64,000 bases of DNA from Hofstenia miamia. Lineage: Eukaryota; Xenacoelomorpha; Acoela. A program made the translations under genes and the position numbers. The notes beneath the pieces were generated by a model. The model was not told the origin of the DNA and did not search any database. It saw only the letters and a list, made by a program, of their open reading frames with translations. This document shows, in pieces, positions 60,611-64,000 of this stretch. Position 1 is the stretch's first letter. Each line of letters begins with the position of its first letter. The DNA is taken from the NCBI GenBank assembly GCA_004352715.1, contig SCFE01000010.1, positions 2,029,933-2,093,932 on the forward strand. The letters run 5' to 3'.

Positions 60611-62534
60611 TTAACACTAGAATGGATGGTTTTTAAATTTACCTAAAATGGCCAACATCTTGTGTTTTGGAAACTGATTTTACTAAAACAGGCAAAGATA
60701 CATTCTAAAACAGGGAAAAATAAACAAAGTAGCCTCAATAATACAAAAATGATCAAATTTTTCATTTTGAAAACATTTTTCAACAATCTTTACATTTTAC
60801 TATGACTATCTTTTCTTCTGTGGAACACTTGCCACATGTTGGTTTTCTGCATAAATTGCATAAGTTGACATTTCCTTCCTTTTTGCTGACCTGTTGTAAT
60901 ATAGATTAGCAATCACATTTGACACTCCTTGATCAGTTTTATAATGAATTCCAAGTGATGTTTGAATCAAAAACCTTTTTGTTCAAAATCCAAGCATTGA
61001 GAGCGCTTATATCCAATATCTTGGACCAAATGGCCATGGGTGTGTACAGAGGACTTCAACATTTGGTCAGTAACGTCTACTCCAACTTTGTTGCAATTTT
61101 ATTGTTGTATAACAACACGTTTTTTTCTGTAGTGTCACATTCTGACATTTAATGCCTATTTGTCAAGAGTAACTTTTTTGTTAGTTTTACAAATGAACAA
61201 TCTGTTTCCTACTTAGTAAAAAATACTCTGATATAGATTTCTGGTTTGCAAAGTCATTGCTTTATGACAATTTCTTTTGTTTTTTCTGACAGTGTCTACT
61301 ATAGGGATGTGTTGTTGAGTGCTAACCTTTGAGCTAGCATTGCACATATCATAACCCTGGTTCTTGAAAGGTTGATAAACTTTATAACAACCTGCTCAAC
61401 CAATGGTATTCTGTAGTGAAGTTCACACGCCTAAATAAACAGATATATTGCAAACATACTTTGATTCCACTTAACACTAGAACTGCCACAAAATTTACTC
61501 CCCACAACAGCTGTATGAGTCAAAACTGATTCAATCAACTTCGTTATCTTTTGTAATTTAAATCTTGCATATTTCAGTGTGTATTTCAAAGATATCTTTC
61601 AATATATTCAATAATAAATTTAAAAATAACTTTTAAATATGAAATAGACAAATTAAATTGACATCAATGATCTATTTATCAGCAATTTTTACAAATGGTA
61701 AGGCAAAGCTTCTTTTGAACAGTACAGCACTGACCACATACTGGAGTTTTGCATTTGCAGCATACAATACATGTCATGTTTTTGAAGTCTTGATATTTAC
61801 TATGGCAAGTACTCCTGGGGAAGACACTCTTTTGAAAGACAAACAGTTTTATCTTTATCAGGCAACTGCTCCACATCTGTCAACTGTTNAACACTTGCCA
61901 CATGTTGGTTTTCTGCATAAATTGCATAAGTTGACATTTCCTTCCTTTTTGCTGACCTGTTGTAATATAGATTAGCAATCACATTTGACACTCCTTGATC
62001 AGTTTTATAATGAATTCCAAGTGATGTTTGAATCAAAAACCTTTTTGTTCAAAATCCAAGCATTGAGAGCGCTTATATCCAATATCTTGGACCAAATGGC
62101 CATGGGTGTGTACAGAGGACTTCAACATTTGGTCAGTAACGTCTACTCCAACTTTGTTGCAATTTTATTGTTGTATAACAACACGTTTTTTTCTGTAGTG
62201 TCACATTCTGACATTTAATGCCTATTTGTCAAGAGTAACTTTTTTGTTAGTTTTACAAATGAACAATCTGTTTCCTACTTAGTAAAAAATACTCTGATAT
62301 AGATTTCTGGTTTGCAAAGTCATTGCTTTATGACAATTTCTTTTGTTTTTTCTGAGTGTCTACTATAGGGATGTGTTGTTGAGTGCTAACCTTTGAGCTA
62401 GCATTGCACATATCATAACCCTGGTTCTTGAAAGGTTGATAAACTTTATAACAACCTGCTCAACCAATGGTATTCTGTAGTGAAGTTCACACGCCTAAAT
62501 AAACAGATATATTGCAAACATACTTTGATTCCAC
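60611..62534 (-). pseudogene. Older piggyBac relic, interrupted by a younger one
   Basis: The left end is TTAA (60611-60614) plus CACTAGAATGG. Minus-strand fragments in several frames include PMAIWSKILDISALNAWIL (the RWP/AINAW block), a cysteine-rich tail NLCRKPTCGKC near 60830-60860, LAQRLALNNTSL and TLRKNK, and, next to the insertion, ESKYVC, matching the SSKYV block of the other copies. Because 60824-61888 and 61890-62952 are the same DNA on either side of a single N (61889), the relic is displayed twice here. Confidence 0.75.
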
Positions 62535-62952
62535 TTAACACTAGAACTGCCACAAAATTTACTCCCCACAACAGCCGTATGAGTCAAAACTGATTCAATC
62601 AACTTCGTTATCTTTTGTAATTTAAATCTTGCATATTTCAGTGTGTATTTCAAAGATATCTTTCAATATATTCAATAATAAATTTAAAAATAACTTTTAA
62701 ATATGAAATAGACAAATTAAATTGACATCAATGATCTATTTATCAGCAATTTTTACAAATGGTAAGGCAAAGCTTCTTTTGAACAGTACAGCACTGACCA
62801 CATACTGGAGTTTTGCATTTGCAGCATACAATACATGTCATGTTTTTGAAGTCTTGATATTTACTATGGCAAGTACTCCTGGGGAAGACACTCTTTTGAA
62901 AGACAAACAGTTTTATCTTTATCAGGCAACTGCTCCACATCTGTCAACTGTT
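60824..62952. repeat. 1.06-kb segment present twice around a single N (61889)
   Basis: 60824-61888 and 61890-62952 are almost identical; the second lacks CAGT-type bases near 62355 and has a C for T near 62576. The restart immediately after the N indicates overlapping contig ends or alleles, not biological tandem copies. Confidence 0.9.
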
Positions 62953-64000
62953 TCATCAAGTTGAATATAAACTGACGCCTTAAAATCTTTGATGCAGTCA
63001 CTTTTTTGAAAATTACCCACGCATTAATGGCTGCTAAGTCTAGAATGTTACTCCAAACTGCTATTGGCCATCGCCTTGTTGCTGACTTGGTGCTGTACAA
63101 TCGCGTCATTTGATCAACTGTGTTCACACCACACTTATTTTTGTTGTAATATTCAATAATCTGAGGCTGTTTTGCTGTTGTTCCTGTAATAGTTGCTGAA
63201 GAATGCATTGATGAAAAAAGAATAACAGACTTATTCGCCTTGCACTGATATACTACTAACAAATCGAGAATCACAGAGGAATTGCTTTTGTTGCATAACA
63301 TCACGTAACATTCGAGATTTCCTAACTGTACCTACATATGAAATACCAAATTTTAATAGCTAGTTCACAGCATTGGCACTTATAAAATAATTTGCAGCAG
63401 TTATATTGTAACTTAACCCAATGCCTGACTGTGAGGCCAGATTTAGCCAAACTTGCATACGAGTTCATGTGTTGCTATTCCAGAATGGTCTTTACCAAGG
63501 TAAGGCAAACAGTAAACAACATATTTTGAGGAAACTTCAACAAGCAACCAGAATTTTAGCATAAATTTATCGGGTTTATTTGGCATGAATGTAATCCATC
63601 TACATCTTGTTTTTAAAGGTAGGAGCTGTTCATTCACTGTAAGACTGGATTCTGGTGTATACTTCTTNTGCAGCTTTAATGGTGCCATCAACAGTTAATA
63701 CCAACTGGTCGGTTTTTGGCTAAGAAATGTATATGCATATATATATATATATATATATATATACTGGTGATTCAGACTACAAGTTATTTTGTTTTGATGT
63801 TGCTTGCATCAGCAAGGATTTTTTATTGTAGTCGGATAGCTTATGCCCATTTCCTACAATATGAGATTTTAAGAAATTCAATTTTTGAATTTTTTTTGTT
63901 TCACCATAGCCAGTTGCGCCATTTTTTATAATGGAATTAAACAGAGCCAGCATAAATCCGCGAAAAGTGTATATAGCGCCATTATTGATATATATATATA
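62535..64000 (-). pseudogene. Younger piggyBac copy, all three catalytic positions altered
   Basis: The end is TTAA (62535-62538) plus CACTAGAACTGCC. Minus-strand frames read TVNEQLLPLKTRC (about 63640), NITAANYFIS (about 63400), VGTVRKSRM, NKCGVNTVDQM (about 63124), RRWPIAVWSNILDLAAINAW and a cysteine-rich tail (CIVCCKCKTPVC). The three positions that are Asp in active piggyBac transposases read Asn, Ala and Asn. Frameshifts separate the blocks around 63440 and 62870. The 5' end lies beyond the window; a (TA)n tract sits at 63736-63762 and a single N at 63667. Confidence 0.8.

Noticed and set aside
60919-61152. 77-codon plus-strand frame, repeated at 61985-62218
   Set aside because: It is the antisense of the older piggyBac transposase; the minus strand carries the recognisable blocks.
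61658-61975. Plus-strand frame of 105 codons, repeated at 62722-62964
   Set aside because: Antisense of the piggyBac cysteine-rich tail, and it crosses a single N.
1-64000. CRISPR arrays, operons, rRNA and functional tRNA genes
   Set aside because: None seen. The DNA is animal nuclear with introns, and the only tRNA-like fold (57847) is defective.

Overview
The window looks like AT-rich nuclear DNA from an invertebrate animal. The evidence is GT-AG introns, a split rhodopsin-type receptor gene with LDL-receptor class A modules, a TRIM-type gene, and remnants of animal transposon families (piggyBac, hAT, Tc1/mariner, Merlin, an L2/CR1-like LINE and a probable LTR element). A tunicate or cnidarian would fit the composition and gene types, but the species cannot be fixed from the sequence. 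This is a draft scaffold. It has large N gaps (1-558, 4260-4390, 12555-12716, 22815-23614, 35889-36888 of exactly 1000 N, 57671-57747) and seven isolated single Ns.

Layout. 1-5.1 kb: gap, a Merlin-like transposase fragment, and an array of CCACTGGTGG-type palindromes around a gap. 5.3-7.2 kb: one segment present twice with a single N between the copies. 7.5-7.7 kb: a hAT MITE with a perfect 8-bp target duplication. 11.1-20.4 kb, minus strand: a complete 8-exon gene whose splice phases all agree. It encodes a 709-residue receptor with a signal peptide, four LDLa-like modules, a short linker and seven transmembrane helices, with no visible leucine-rich repeats. 21.5-26.2 kb: hAT-like zinc-finger fragments and two LINE reverse-transcriptase relics. 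28.4-44 kb: a 7-8 kb unit present twice, each with an intact 595-codon RING/B-box/coiled-coil (TRIM-type) gene on the minus strand. The two proteins differ at 5 of 595 residues. The 1000-N gap and the single-N joins suggest two haplotypes laid end to end rather than a proven tandem duplication. A perfect 19-bp Nextera (Tn5 mosaic end) adaptor lies at 30817-30835, in a part found in only one copy. 46.7-48.8 kb: a frameshifted piggyBac that keeps its catalytic aspartates. 49.1-49.8 kb: a Tc1/mariner relic.

52.2-60.4 kb is the oddest part. It is almost free of CpG, with none seen between 54526 and 59945, although DNA just to the left has about 15-20 per kb. It holds a piggyBac-type MITE, a possible LTR-retrotransposon end, a tRNA-like fold, a cluster of a repeated 12-mer, and a 115-bp-arm foldback repeat. 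The likeliest reading is a stretch heavily methylated in the germ line, for example a transcribed gene body in a mosaic-methylation genome, or a foreign or misjoined contig. 60.6-64 kb: one piggyBac inserted inside an older one, with the junction region present twice around a single N.

The two best-supported host gene types are the LDLa receptor and the TRIM-type gene. They are not obviously functionally linked, and most of the rest is decayed mobile DNA and assembly artefact.
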